A stretch of 28,022 nucleotides of DNA from Chara braunii (GCA_003427395.1 BFEA01000082.1:1409595-1437616), one strand, 5' to 3'. Numbered from the stretch's first letter, positions 1-9,840 are shown. A program made the numbers and translations. Notes: a model not told the origin generated them from the sequence alone.

Positions 1-1700
1 GTGATCTTCGTGTTGTCTTCATACTGCTACTAGTTGGGATCCGTAGTGGGAAATTTGAGTCGGGACTATTAGGTGGTGAATTGTGTCTGAGCGGGGTGAG
101 GATGGAGGAGGAACTGGTAAGGACCTGCAACAAAACTGGCATGCAAATAGTTCATCGGACTTAAGTACAGGCGAGCGACACTGTCAAATGGCGAGTTGGT
201 TGGGCCAATGGTCATTGATTTGAAAAACGGGTTGTAGCTAGCAATCGGTTGCGGTCAAGCGACATATTCCTTTTTGTCATCAGACTGCTACTATTCAGAC
301 TTAGACCGACACTTTCCATAAATCTTCCTTGTTGCGGCAGTAAGGTAAAAAGTGTGGTTGTTATCATGCATTTGTTGCTAGTCAACGTTGTCACGATAGG
401 TTATTGGTGCAGCGAATCAGTCTATGTTCAACAATGCGGAGGTTGACGTTGTTCCAGTCAAAAAAGGAGTGTTGCTTTTGTCCTTAACAAACGGCGAGTT
501 GTTGTCTTTCATCTCAGGTAAAGTTGTTCGTATACGCTCTTATATCTGACGGTTGTTATTCGAGATAGCTGCTGCACACCACTGGGCCTCAGGACACTGA
601 TGCTAAATTGGTTGAGGCGCGTAGCGACTCAGGGTGAGTGACTAAGTTCAGGTTGTAGGAGTAACCTGGCCGGTAGATCTGCTTTGCTGTTGGTGCAAGT
701 GCCACAACTGAGACATGCGCTCGTAGGTACTAGCTGTTATGGTATCTTTGCAAGTTGTTGTGTGCCCGGACAAGATGCATCATTTTCGGTGGTTCTTTTC
801 GCATTCTACCTTCTTCCTTGGAGGGGTTGAGTGTCGTTGTGCTTTCCGGGTCGGCGCCATACCTTCATTGAACTTGTTGAGCATGCGTTGTGCATTGCAT
901 GGCACATTGCGGCTGCAATTTATTGTGTTTATGCTCGTATTTGAATAAAACACAGAGGTGTGCTCTGTTTGACCACAGCCTAGGATACGTAGCAACAATT
1001 GGTCAAAGGGAACAACGATGTGACTTTTGAGGAGGGATTGAGCTTTGTGGGGGATTATTGCTTTGATTTGGAGAACCTTATGGGGGATGGTACTTTGCGT
1101 TCGGACCGTGTCTTGACCAACACCATTGCGTTATTGGCTGCCATTGCGGGACCCTCAGGCGCACTAAGATACCAATACCCTCTCCAGCGAGTTGAGTTTG
1201 TCCCTCTTTAGTATCTCAAGTGTTAAAAACCCCTCCTTCTGTCCTTCTTATTCTAAATCTAGTCTTAGGTTACGAGAGGAAGGCGGTTGGCTGGATTGCA
1301 ACACGTAGGATAGCATCAAGACTCTGTGGGGAATCTGCCCATCGATTGAGGGAGCTCTACAGGAGCCCAGGGGGGGGGTTGGAGGCAGGGAACATTTAGT
1401 GACACGATCGTTTTACTCATGTGATCCCATCCCTTAAAATTGTACTACCCATTATCTGAATGAAAGTATGACTGAAAAAGTTATTACTTTTTGTTTGTTT
1501 TAATTTCACGACTTGATCTGAAAGGATAAATTAACAAGTATGTATAAGAATCCAGATTTGTTTGTGTGAATTTAGACAAGATGAATGGGGGAAGGCGAGA
1601 GGAAGGTTTTTGGTTTGTGTTTGACTGGGTCAAGCAAAGGTTGAGTCCATTCTAAGTGCAGGGACTTAGTGCTATATTTATTTTTTTTATATTCGGCTAC
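1..1700. other. Unassigned spacer, no supported gene
   Basis: I recognise no gene here. The stretch is moderately GC-balanced and rich in GTTG/TTGTTG on the plus strand. A few phrases recur in diverged form: CTGCTACTA near 25 and again near 285, and GGCGAGTTG near 188 and 492. This hints at a decayed repeat. The only open frame that reads at all like protein is a 70-codon one at 999-1211 on the plus strand, with an acidic start and a hydrophobic middle. It shows no motif I know and may be chance. Confidence 0.5.
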
Positions 1701-2148
1701 TTGCTTGACTTTTAGAGGGTGAGACGCTCCATAAGTTGGATGGCCTGGTGGCATGTTTTCTTTGGGGTTTCTGAATGGAGGATGAACCCTATAAGTTAGG
1801 ATCTCGGAATCTTTGTTTTTTTTGTTGCTGAACAGAGTTGGGCACATTCTACGTGTGAGTGTCCAATTCTATGCTTATTTATGAGGGGGAATCACACAAT
1901 AAGTAGGTGTGACCAAGTCATGAGTCGCAAACATAAGAGGAACCAGAGTAAACAAACAGATATAATTATATATTAAATATATCATTGTCAGGTTAGGTAT
2001 CATAAGTTGGAAAATCTACCCATATACGCTGGTAGCAGACAAAGAAGAGAAGGAAATAAGGTTAAGGGTATAAAATTGAGAAGTAACTTTGGGCAGGCTG
2101 ACTCATCCATAAGTTGGGTAGTTGGTCTTATGCCCTTGATAATACTAA

Positions 2149-2156
2149 GGGCAGAG
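2149..2156. repeat. Left 8-bp target duplication of MITE
   Basis: GGGCAGAG here is repeated exactly at 2532-2539, on the other side of the 375-bp insert. An 8-bp target duplication is the hAT superfamily size. Confidence 0.7.
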
Positions 2157-2531
2157 TTGTGTAGCACACCGAACATGTTCGGAGCTTTTCCGAACGTCCG
2201 AACATGTTTGGGTGTTCGGTCGAACACCACCCGAACGTGTTCGGCCAATTATATTCAAAAAAAAAAAAAAAAAAAAACTTTTTTTTGGTTTTTGATTTGT
2301 AACTCGAGTTTGGTTACGAATTTGACCATACCTCCAAGGCAAACGTTGTTTGTATTATTATTTTACATAACATATTTTTTTTTCAGAGTTTTTAAAGAAC
2401 TTTTTTTTTTTTTAATTATATATTTTTATATTCGCGTTCGGAGAGTTTCGACGCTCGTTCGCGTTCGGAGAGTTTCGACGCTCGTTCGCGTTCGGTCCCG
2501 AACGTTTGGGTTCGGTCACGATGCAACATAG
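2157..2531. mobile_element. Non-autonomous MITE, probably hAT type
   Basis: This 375-bp insert is flanked by the exact 8-bp repeat GGGCAGAG. Its ends are imperfect inverted repeats. The left end reads TTGTGTAGCACACCGAAC inward. The right end, read on the minus strand, begins CTATGTTGCATCGTGACC and continues GAAC. Inside the left end is a perfect 14-bp palindrome, CCGAACATGTTCGG (2169-2182), with a near copy at 2231-2244. A 19-base A run and T-rich tracts follow, then two tandem copies of a 27-bp unit (2431-2457 and 2458-2484) starting TTCGCGTTCGG. It encodes no protein. The duplication length suggests hAT mobilisation, but its ends do not match the CAGGGT termini of the hAT element at the right of this window, so that transposase is not an obvious driver. 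Confidence 0.65.
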
Positions 2532-2539
2532 GGGCAGAG
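2532..2539. repeat. Right 8-bp target duplication of MITE
   Basis: GGGCAGAG, the exact partner of 2149-2156. Hairpin-array units resume about 60 bp downstream. Confidence 0.7.
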
Positions 2540-3489
2540 AGATAATATAAGAATTTACTATTTTTTTTTCTAAACATAACTAATGTTTGGGAGGGGATCC
2601 TTATAAGTTGAGGTGACTTCACCACTCGTCTAAGGACAGGAATAAATTATGACCTTACTTATTGAATGTAGTTGTGTTGCGGAGGTGGGCGAATGCATAA
2701 GTTGCTGGCTGTTCGGTCACATGCAATTGTTGTTTATTTAGGCAGGGCTAAACTACTCATAAGTTGAGTAGCCTAGTCTTACGCTATATGTCATTGTTTG
2801 TGTTCGCTAGTCACACCATAAATTGGTGTGTTCTAGTTATATGTCTTCCCTCGTTTACTCAAACAAAAGTTGGACCCCTTATAAGTTAAGGTGACTTAGT
2901 TAATTGTGTAAACCGAATGTTCGAGCTGGCCCGCCTCACCATAAGTTGGTGCGGCCTAATTATACGCCTTATGTCAATCGTTTAAACAGAGGTTAATCAC
3001 ACTATAAGTTGGTGTAATAAGTTTTATACCTTATGTTTATTCGTTAAAAATGGTTGTATTGCGAAAGTTGGGCGAACGCATAAGTTGTGAGTTATTCGAT
3101 CATTCGCTCATGTGTTTTTATCTAAGCTGGGCTAGACTACTCATAAGTTGAGTAGCCTGGTTCTATGCTATATATCACCGTTTGGGCTGGTTATACACAT
3201 CATCAATTTGTGTGTCCTAGTCATATGCCTTTTGTCGTTGTTTAGGCAAAGGTTGGTCCCTCATAAGTTGAGGAGGTTCAAGTTGGTCAGCCTTACCATA
3301 ATTTGGTGTGGCCCGGTCATACGCCTTGTGTTGATCATCTAGGCCGAAATTAGTCACACCATAAGTTGGTGTAACTTAGTCCTATGTCTATTGTTTACTT
3401 GTTCTACAAGGCTAGGGCACCATAACTTGGTGTGGCCTAGTCATATAAACTGGATGGTAAGTCACATCCATAAGTTGGGTTGTTTAATC

Positions 3490-5380
3490 TTATATCTTAT
3501 GTAAGGAAGGGTAAAAAGGGAACAATGGTAGACTTGAACGAACTAGTATGTGATCTGGAAAAGAACCTCAGGGTTTGGCAAGAGATGTTGTTGCATTCAC
3601 CTGTGTATGTTCTTAGGGTTTATCTTTGGGGTATTATTTTTGATAGCTTGGTTGCTTTAGATGCTCGCTAAGTGTTCGAGCTATAGGTAGCTAAGTGTTT
3701 GATAACTTGGTCGCTTTAATCCTCTTACGGGTCCATTCAAACTTCACTGAAGTTCAGACACATCCAAGGGGAACACTAAGGAGCTAAAATTGTGACATTT
3801 CGAGGGTCAAATAAGTAGCTTTCAATTTCTTTCAAAAAATACAAAATGTCAATTTCAATGAAATCGTTATTTAAGGAAGAAGTTGGAAGTGAAGAAGATC
3901 GCAAACAAGGGATAATCAGCAATAGTTGATGACTACAGGAATAAGGTTTTGGAAAAAATGATGAAGTATAAAAAGTTGGAGATGTAGGAGACAAGCTATG
4001 AAAAAAACATCTAGTGTACTATGATTTATACGAATGTTGTGGATCTTTCAAAAATATATGCAAACAGGTTGTTTCCACTAGTAGCAGATATAGGAGGAAA
4101 TGAACACATTGTAAGTGTTGAAGAAAAGGAAGAAAAAAAATCACAATATTTTGTGATTACCGCGGTTGTGGAATGAGCATGAAGATAACTACAGAATTTT
4201 AAGAAATCTTTAAGTATGGACTTTACCCAAGTATAGATGAGCTATCATATCTTTTGTCGATAGTTCAAAAATTGGGGCATAAAACTTATAGAGCTTATTT
4301 CGCTAAGATTTATGTTTTTTTTCACATCACTCTTATCTATTTTATTTTTTTATTGATTTTTTCTATTGTATGATAAATTTTATTTTGTTCCTCTGCAGTT
4401 TTTTTCCGACTAGTTATGATTTTTTTTCATCTACCGTTCCGTTAGTATATATATTAGTTTCCCCTTGGTCTAAACATGTGTACATTAGATTTTTTTTTGC
4501 TCAATTTATGTTAGATAGAGAACGTCGAGCAAAGTGTGTACAAGAAGGACAACAATATTTTATGAATCATCCCTTGCATCTATAAATGAGATATAGGAAA
4601 ATCATGAATTATATTGTCATTCCCTTAGCGATTAGGAATATTAACTATATTTTTTTTTTTAGTCATGATTTATCTGTAACTTTTCTCCTTTCTGAACGAT
4701 CTTCTCATTTCATATAGAATTCGTTCTAGAAAAAACAATCGGCACGAGAACGTGAAAGGAAAAAGAAAAATTATAATATTAGTAGTGACTCGGAAGCAAG
4801 AGCGGAATTATTTTTTTCTTCGTTTGTCTTCTTTAAATCTTTCATTATTTTTCACTTATCTATTTACAAATGATCTAGTTTAAAGAAGATTTTCGATTTT
4901 GCGAAATTTTTGCCTTTAAGAATAATATTTATTCATTTTGTATTTTTTATTAAACCTCGACATCATGCATGATAAGTGAAAAAAGGTTCACAGATCTTCC
5001 TTTGTTAAATATAAGCAACATACTTTGTTGCATAGGTATTATCTAGATTCGTTGAAAGTAGGCAATACTTAAAATGTTGAAATAGTTTATTAATTTTTCG
5101 TCTAATTTCTTAACAACAATTGAATTTAATTATTGATTTTCACTTAAGTACTTTGACTACTAGACAAAGTTGTAATCTCTTTACATTAATCAACTTGTTA
5201 TTCTATGTAATTATATTAAAACGATATTTAAGAAAAACGCTAGGACCACCCTTAGGATTGTGATTTGCAGAGTACCGCCAACAAGGTTTCATATCAACGT
5301 GCTCTGCATATGTTTGCTCGCACAAGCGGTTATCGGGTAGCTGAAAATTGAGGAATGAAAATTCTGAAGTGAGAGTTTTT
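3490..5380. other. AT-rich spacer, no supported gene
   Basis: No gene is supported. At 3642-3660 and 3701-3719 a phrase close to GATAACTTGGTCGCTTTAA occurs twice, 59 bp apart. This resembles a decayed continuation of the hairpin array, whose spacing is similar. A 48-codon plus-strand stretch beginning near 3525 (MVDLNELVCDLEKN) reads like protein but has no motif I recognise. From about 4000 the sequence is T- and A-rich with many homopolymer runs and frequent stops in all frames. Confidence 0.5.
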
Positions 5381-5388
5381 TTGACTAT

Positions 5389-5764
5389 CTGAAAATCCTG
5401 AATAGTCCTGAAGTGGTGAAAGGTACGAAGACCCTGAAAACCACCTGTTTAGGCAGGCTGCATCCTGAAGTGGAGAAGGGTGTCCTGAAGTGGTCAAGTC
5501 AGAGTTTTGGGCAGTCTGAAAATCCTGAATGGTCCTGAAGTGGTGAAAGGTCCGAAGACCATGAAAACCACCCTTCACCACTTGAGGATGCATCCTGCCT
5601 AAATATGTGGTTTTCAGGGTATTCGGAGTTTTCACCACTTCAAGACCATTCAGGATTTTCACACCTAAATGGTTCTGAAGTGGTGAAAGGTCCGAAGACC
5701 CTGAAAACCACCTGTTTAGGCAGGTTGCATCCGAAAGTGGTGAAGGGTGTCCTGAAGTGGTGAT
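5389..5764. repeat. Direct and inverted ~100-bp repeat cluster (foldback)
   Basis: A unit of about 100 bp that begins CTGAAAATCCTGAAT and carries CCTGAAGTGGTGAA appears in direct orientation at about 5389-5483, 5516-5575 and 5668-5764. It appears inverted at about 5598-5661, where TTCACCACTTCAAGACC reads backwards. The second direct copy and the inverted copy can pair as a hairpin of about 50 bp per arm. Between the arms lies a perfect 12-bp palindrome, AGGATGCATCCT (5585-5596). The minus strand stays open for about 170 codons through the cluster, because the repeat lacks stops in that frame. The predicted protein only restates the repeat. Confidence 0.8.
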
Positions 5765-5829
5765 GAAAAATATGAAAGTTATTAACCTTCTCTTTTTGCT
5801 CGAGAAATTTTGAAGACAATAATAGGGGA

Positions 5830-6320
5830 ATTGAGTGTTAAAACAATTCAAACTACAACTTTTAGGGATTTACTTAAAGTGGTTTTGTGTCTTCAACTCA
5901 GAGTCGTATGGATTAAAAATAAAACTATAAGGTAGTCTTCTGCATAAGTTTCAAATATTGAGGTAAGTTTTTGTTTTATCATGCGCATGTAGCAATCATG
6001 ATCTTCGACGGGATAACGAGTACGTGCCTTTTCAGTTGAGTAATATTAATGAGTTCCTTTTCTCTATGTCGTAATTCAAGGAATATCCTATACCCTGATT
6101 TTTATCACAAACTAGAAGCATTGAAGAAGATTTTGTGAGATTTTTCAACCATTCATAAAGAAACGATCATTCTCAATATTAATGACCGGTACGAAAGAGT
6201 ATATTTTCTGAGAAAAGCGGATTATGAGATTCTCAATAAAGAGACAATACAAAAAATTAAAAAAATGACAAGATGGCAAAATTTTTTTGAAGGGTTTACA
6301 GTTTCTCCACTTGATCATAA
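5830..6320. other. AT-rich spacer before the gypsy element
   Basis: No gene, repeat or RNA is recognised here. It forms the left flank of the LTR element. The five bases before the LTR (6316-6320) do not match the bases after its right end, so no target duplication is visible. Confidence 0.5.
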
Positions 6321-7344
6321 TCCAAGGAAAATGAGCAATAGCAAGATGACAATATTCTGATTGCACAATCAGATTGAAAGCCAGATCGCATTACACTGTT
6401 CAGAAAGTAGCATCGCACTGTTCAGAAAGTAGCATCGCACCAATATGACACCAATGGAGAACCGTACATCGAAAATTAATGTCAATGAGAGTTTGCTCTT
6501 ACCACCACCAACATATGTATCCAGTTTCCATCTCCCTACTTGGCGCTCGGCGCCCAGCCTACTCGCCACACAACTACTACTGGCCTACTAATTGACAATG
6601 CAATTGTTGACGTCATCAACCTCCGAAGTATTTAAAGATGCGGCCCATGCAGACCATCGCCAATACCAGGTATGTCCCCTCACATTATCATCATCATCCT
6701 TCTCTCTCTCTCTCTCCCTCGTCTTACTCCCACGTCTTCCCTTTGAACACTCGAAGACCACCCCTGCGCCTCACTGTACATCCAAGCCCTCAGCCAGCTA
6801 TGGAGGTTGGGCTATGGCATTGCCTTTAGCAGCGCCCTGCTTCTTGCACGACCACACGCGCTTGCAGCTCGCCTCTCAGCGCCAGGCAGCAGTCCACGAG
6901 CGTTCTCTCCAGCAGCGCTGACGCTAGCATGCGAGTGCCTAAATGTCCTCTAAGCAGCGAGCTTTTTCCTAAATAGAAAGAGTCTGCCTGTCTTCGCAGC
7001 CTGGCTGGCCTGGGCCTGGGCCTAGAAGCTTCTGGTAGGCCCCAGGATGTTGCGCCTCTGGTGCGGCTACTGGGCCTCATTCAGTTGGGCCTCCCAACTG
7101 TCTGTGTTCACGGCTGCAAATCTCGCCCAGGGCCTACACTTTCGGAAATGCCTAGAAGGTCGTGGAATTTCTTTGTTGCTCAGCCTGCGTTTCCTCAACC
7201 AACTGACACGACAAAACCGCCTGGACTCCAAATCCAAATTTGACAGCTTATGACCTCTCGTGATTTGTTAGGCCCACCTTCACTTAGAGCGAGCACATTT
7301 GCAGCAGGGGCCCCTCAGGCCTGCCAAGGACCCAGATCCTCGCA
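6321..7344 (-). repeat. 3' LTR of gypsy element
   Basis: About 1,024 bp, matching 14444-15471 along its length. The shared left end runs from CAAGG and AAATGAGCAATAGC. The shared right end is GGGGCCCCTCAGGCCTGCC followed by CAGATCCTCG. The inner boundary is fixed by the polypurine tract and a terminal TG in element sense (7344-7343). It carries a private tandem duplication of a 22-bp unit (6394-6415 and 6416-6437). It has only a short TC run near 6700-6720, where the partner LTR has a long one. Confidence 0.9.
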
Positions 7345-7363
7345 TTCCCTCCTCCTTTTCTTC
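7345..7363 (-). promoter_or_regulatory. Polypurine tract for plus-strand priming
   Basis: In element sense this reads AAGAAAAGGAGGAGGGAAT and directly abuts the TG that opens the 3' LTR. That is where retrotransposons keep the RNase H-resistant primer for second-strand synthesis. Confidence 0.8.
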
Positions 7364-7383
7364 GATAGTCCTGTGAGAAGTCC

Positions 7384-7569
7384 TTATGTAACAGGCTGCT
7401 TCCCTTTTAGCTTTCTCTCGTAGCTTGAGATAATTTGGGGAACAGTCTTCATTAATTCCTCTCTTGTGAACCACCTGTCTTCTTGAGGATCAATGTGATG
7501 TCTGAACCGCACTCGGTATTGCATCTTTGGCTTTAGGGCAGCCCCTTCCTGGAGGTTTGGGCACAGCAA
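7384..7569 (-). pseudogene. Chromodomain tail of gypsy polyprotein
   Basis: The minus-strand frame contains YRVRFRHHIDPQEDRWF followed by TREEL. This has the aromatic-basic strand and the tryptophan-then-acidic helix layout of a chromodomain. In chromoviruses this domain follows integrase and directs insertion to heterochromatin. The frame ends at a stop just outside the polypurine tract, as expected for the end of pol. It is out of frame with the preceding integrase segment (7490-7759), so one indel near 7500-7560 has broken the link. The chromodomain itself looks uninterrupted. Confidence 0.7.
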
Positions 7570-9537
7570 TCAGCTTGTGCTCGATGATATCGTCAATGTC
7601 CACGTGTCTGTCCGTGGTTGGGGGCAGCATTGATCTTCTGGAGGGAAACCCATCTGTTGCAGCGAAAGGTGCCAACTTGGATGTGTGGAAAACAGGGTAA
7701 GTACACAAGTGTGCAGTAATGCGAATCACGTATGAAGGCCCATCTAGTTGATCCCCCACAATGTCTAAGATCTCTCAGGGCCCAAAGTACTGTGGCATCA
7801 GTTTACTTGAAATCCCCAACTCCTGACCTAGTTAAGATGACTTTACCAAGACTCTATCACCTACCTGAAAGTTAGAGGGCCGTCTATGTTTATTCTCAGA
7901 TGCGATCATAGCATCCTGGGACTTTCTAATATGTTGGACGGCCTGCTGCAGCAGCTGTTCATAATTAACAGCAAACTCTATGATGTCAGGTGCTGCAGTG
8001 GGTTGCCTTTCTGGTAGCTGAAAGTCAAGTGCAGTTTTGGGCTTCCAACCAAGGTGCAGTTGGTTGGGAGTCATACCAGTAGTACAGTGCACAACATTGT
8101 TGTACAGGCTGGCAACGAGAGGAAACTTCTCATCTCAGTCATCCTGACTTGGCTTAATATAATGCCGAAGCAGGTGTTGTACTACCCGGTTCATATGTTC
8201 TGCCTGACCATTTGACGAAGGGTGATTCTCTGACGTCATTTGTAGCTTGGTACCCATTTGCTTAGTTGTCACCTGCCAGAGTTCGCTGGTAAACCTCACA
8301 TCCCTATCACTTACTATCGACGTAGGTAGTCGAAAATCCCTAACCCAGTTATCAAGAACAGTTTGATGACATAGTCAGTTTTAGCAGTTTCTGGCATAGC
8401 GATAAGTCTTGCATACTTAGAAAAGCGGTCTACTATCATGAAGGTGTGCCTTTTTTCAGACCTGCTAGTCACAAGAGTATCCATGAAGTCCATGGACACA
8501 CTCTGACCATGACCTTCAGGAATCGGCAAGGGCTTGATGAGCCCAAGCGGAGCCTGAGTCCTAGGTTTGTTTCTTTGGAAAACCTGGCAAGTTTCAACGT
8601 ACTTTTTCGCATCTTGCATCATAGTGGGACACCAAAATTTATGCACTAAGTTAGCTGAAGTCTTTTTATAACCAAAACAGTCAGTTGCATCATGACACTC
8701 ACCTAGAAATAAACTACGTAAAGACTCTCTATGAGGCACACACAGTCTTTTATTCCCTGCCTTTTCAAGAAACAACCAGCCGTCTACCATCGTAAATTCA
8801 TCGAAAGTCACTTTGTCCTTCGCTTGGAATTTACGGATGATCTCGAACATAATTGGATTTTGCTGATAGGCTTCCAGTTAGATCATTAGATATGTCGAAT
8901 TCAGTAACTAACGCGCCAGATAATCTGCCCGACGAGATAATGCATCAGCCACTTTGTTGTACTCTCTCTTGATTGGATCAATTTGAAAGTCATACATGTC
9001 TATCACTTGTATTCATCGCTTAAGTGCATGACCTTCAAGAATGGGCAAGGGCGTGATGAGCCCAAGCGGAGCCTGAGTCCTAGGTTTGTCCCTTTGGAAA
9101 ACCTGGCAAGTTTCAACGTACTTTTTCGCATCTTGCATCATAGTGGGACACCAAAATTTATGCACTAAGTTAGCAGAAGTCTTTTTATAACCAAAATGGT
9201 CAGTTGCATCATGACACTCACCTAGAAATAAACTACGTAAAGACTCTCTATTAGGCACACATAGTCTTTTATTCCCTGCCTTTTCATGAAACAACCAGCC
9301 GTCTACCATCGTAAATTCATCGAAAGTTACTTTGTCCTTCGCTTGGAATTTACGGATGATCTCGGACATAACTGGATCTTGCTGATAGGCTTCCACCAAT
9401 AACCGAGTTAGATCATTAGATATGCCGAATTCAGTAACTAACCCGCCCAGATAATCTGCCCGACGAGATAATGCATCAGCCACTTTGTTGTACTGTCTCT
9501 TGATTGGATCAATTTGAAAGTCATACACGTCTATCAC
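7570..9537 (-). pseudogene. Gypsy integrase, broken and partly duplicated
   Basis: Integrase inserts the cDNA copy into the genome. The N-terminal HHCC zinc finger is visible twice because of the tandem duplication. One copy (within 9013-9537) has ECHDATDHFGYKKT, and the other (8314-8850) has DCFGYKKT, losing the second histidine. In both the last cysteine pair reads CQVFQR, lacking one cysteine. The catalytic core follows: MDFMD around the first Asp (about 8480), SDRDVRF around the second (about 8300-8330) and SENHPSSNGQAE with the Glu. A later segment, NFQVGDRVLVKSS, begins the C-terminal domain. The frame is broken by stops at 8135-8137 (in QDD*DEK), 7832-7834 and 7775-7777 (in FGP*EIL), and by a frameshift near 8315. 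Two of these stops stand where the family has Trp. The protein cannot be made whole from this copy. Confidence 0.85.
8511..9029. repeat. Tandem duplication in pol, copy 1
   Basis: This 519-bp block repeats as 9030-9560, at a glance 95% or more identical apart from small indels. Both copies begin GACCTTCA[GA]GAAT and end GCTTAAGTGCAT. It covers the RNase H-integrase connection and the integrase zinc finger. This copy lacks about 12 bases near 8875 that the other has (CACCAATAACCGA region). The junctions share CATGACCTTCA, so the duplication may have arisen by strand slippage or unequal exchange at a short homology. Confidence 0.9.
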
Positions 9538-9560
9538 GTGTATTCATCGCTTAAGTGCAT
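9030..9560. repeat. Tandem duplication in pol, copy 2
   Basis: The 531-bp partner of 8511-9029. Its high-coordinate end joins the RNase H sequence smoothly, so this is the copy in original context on the RNase H side. Copy 1 continues into the integrase core. Confidence 0.9.
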
Positions 9561-9840
9561 CAGAGAGCACATGTTGCGTCTTGATCCAACGCAAGGTCTC
9601 ATGGTCAGATCTCACGCAAAAAAATCCGCCTAGGAGATAATGTCTCCAATGAACCAACGCTCTATACAGGGCGTAGAGCTCACACTCATACGTGGACTTT
9701 CCTAGCTTTTCAGATGGCATCTTCTTACTCATATACTCGATTGGTCTCAACTTTGGTCCCTCCTTTTGCGCAAGGACCGCACCTATGTCATATTGGCTGG
9801 CGTTTGTGGTCACGACAAAGGGTTTATCAAGATCGGGACG
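9544..9840 (-). pseudogene. Gypsy RNase H domain, first catalytic Asp lost
   Basis: RNase H degrades the RNA strand of the RNA-DNA hybrid. The minus frame shows TTNASQYDIGAVLAQ, then EYMSKKMPSEKL, STYECELYALYRALVHWRHYL, and a DHETLRWIKTQ segment ending at DALKR. In Ty3/gypsy elements the first motif normally has Asp in the TTDAS position. Here it is Asn (codon at 9802-9804), a single G-to-A change that should remove a metal-binding residue. The frame stops at 9544-9546 where the family has Trp after LKR. The partner RT frame lies just upstream, across another stop at 9907-9909. Confidence 0.85.

Larger units (their letters stand above)
1728..3481 (+). repeat. Array of ~20 hairpins with shared ATAAGTT loop
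   Basis: Short inverted repeats recur, mostly every 57-63 bp, each with a 7-nt loop ATAAGTT or a one-base variant. Loops start at 1731, 1791, 2002 (weak), 2109, 2603, 2697, 2759, 2818, 2881, 2941, 3004, 3080, 3143, 3263, 3298, 3361, 3422 and 3470. Units with 9-nt loops lie at 1898 and 3200. Stems of 2-6 bp differ yet stay paired: CTACTC/GAGTAG (2753-2771 and 3137-3155), CACACC/GGTGTG (2812-2830), CCTT/AAGG (2877-2891), CCTC/GAGG (3259-3273), CACC/GGTG (2937-2951). Spacers share a degenerate phrase close to CCTAGTCATACGCCTTATGTC. No long open frame crosses the array. It could be a minisatellite, a structured non-coding RNA locus or part of an unknown element; the sequence does not decide. The MITE at 2157-2531 interrupts it. 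Confidence 0.85.

Noticed and set aside
999-1211. 70-codon plus frame with protein-like composition as a gene
   Set aside because: No motif, no neighbouring exon or promoter evidence, and length within chance for this base composition.
2169-2244. CCGAACATGTTCGG sites as hormone-receptor or other transcription factor elements
   Set aside because: The palindromes lie inside a MITE end in a plant-like genome and lack the 3-base spacer of steroid-receptor sites. Terminal or subterminal transposon sequence is the simpler reading.
1728-3481. Hairpin array as a CRISPR array
   Set aside because: The conserved part is only a 7-base loop with variable stems, the spacers are similar to each other rather than unique, and the setting is eukaryotic with no Cas genes.
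5330-5851. 173-codon minus-strand frame
   Set aside because: It spans the direct/inverted repeat cluster, restates the repeat (SGSSDLSPLQ, TTYLGRMHPQ) and has no motif.
6592-7253. Plus-strand frames in the left LTR, mirrored at 14694-15335 in the right LTR
   Set aside because: They recur because the LTR recurs, run antisense to the element and break differently in the two copies. No domain is visible.
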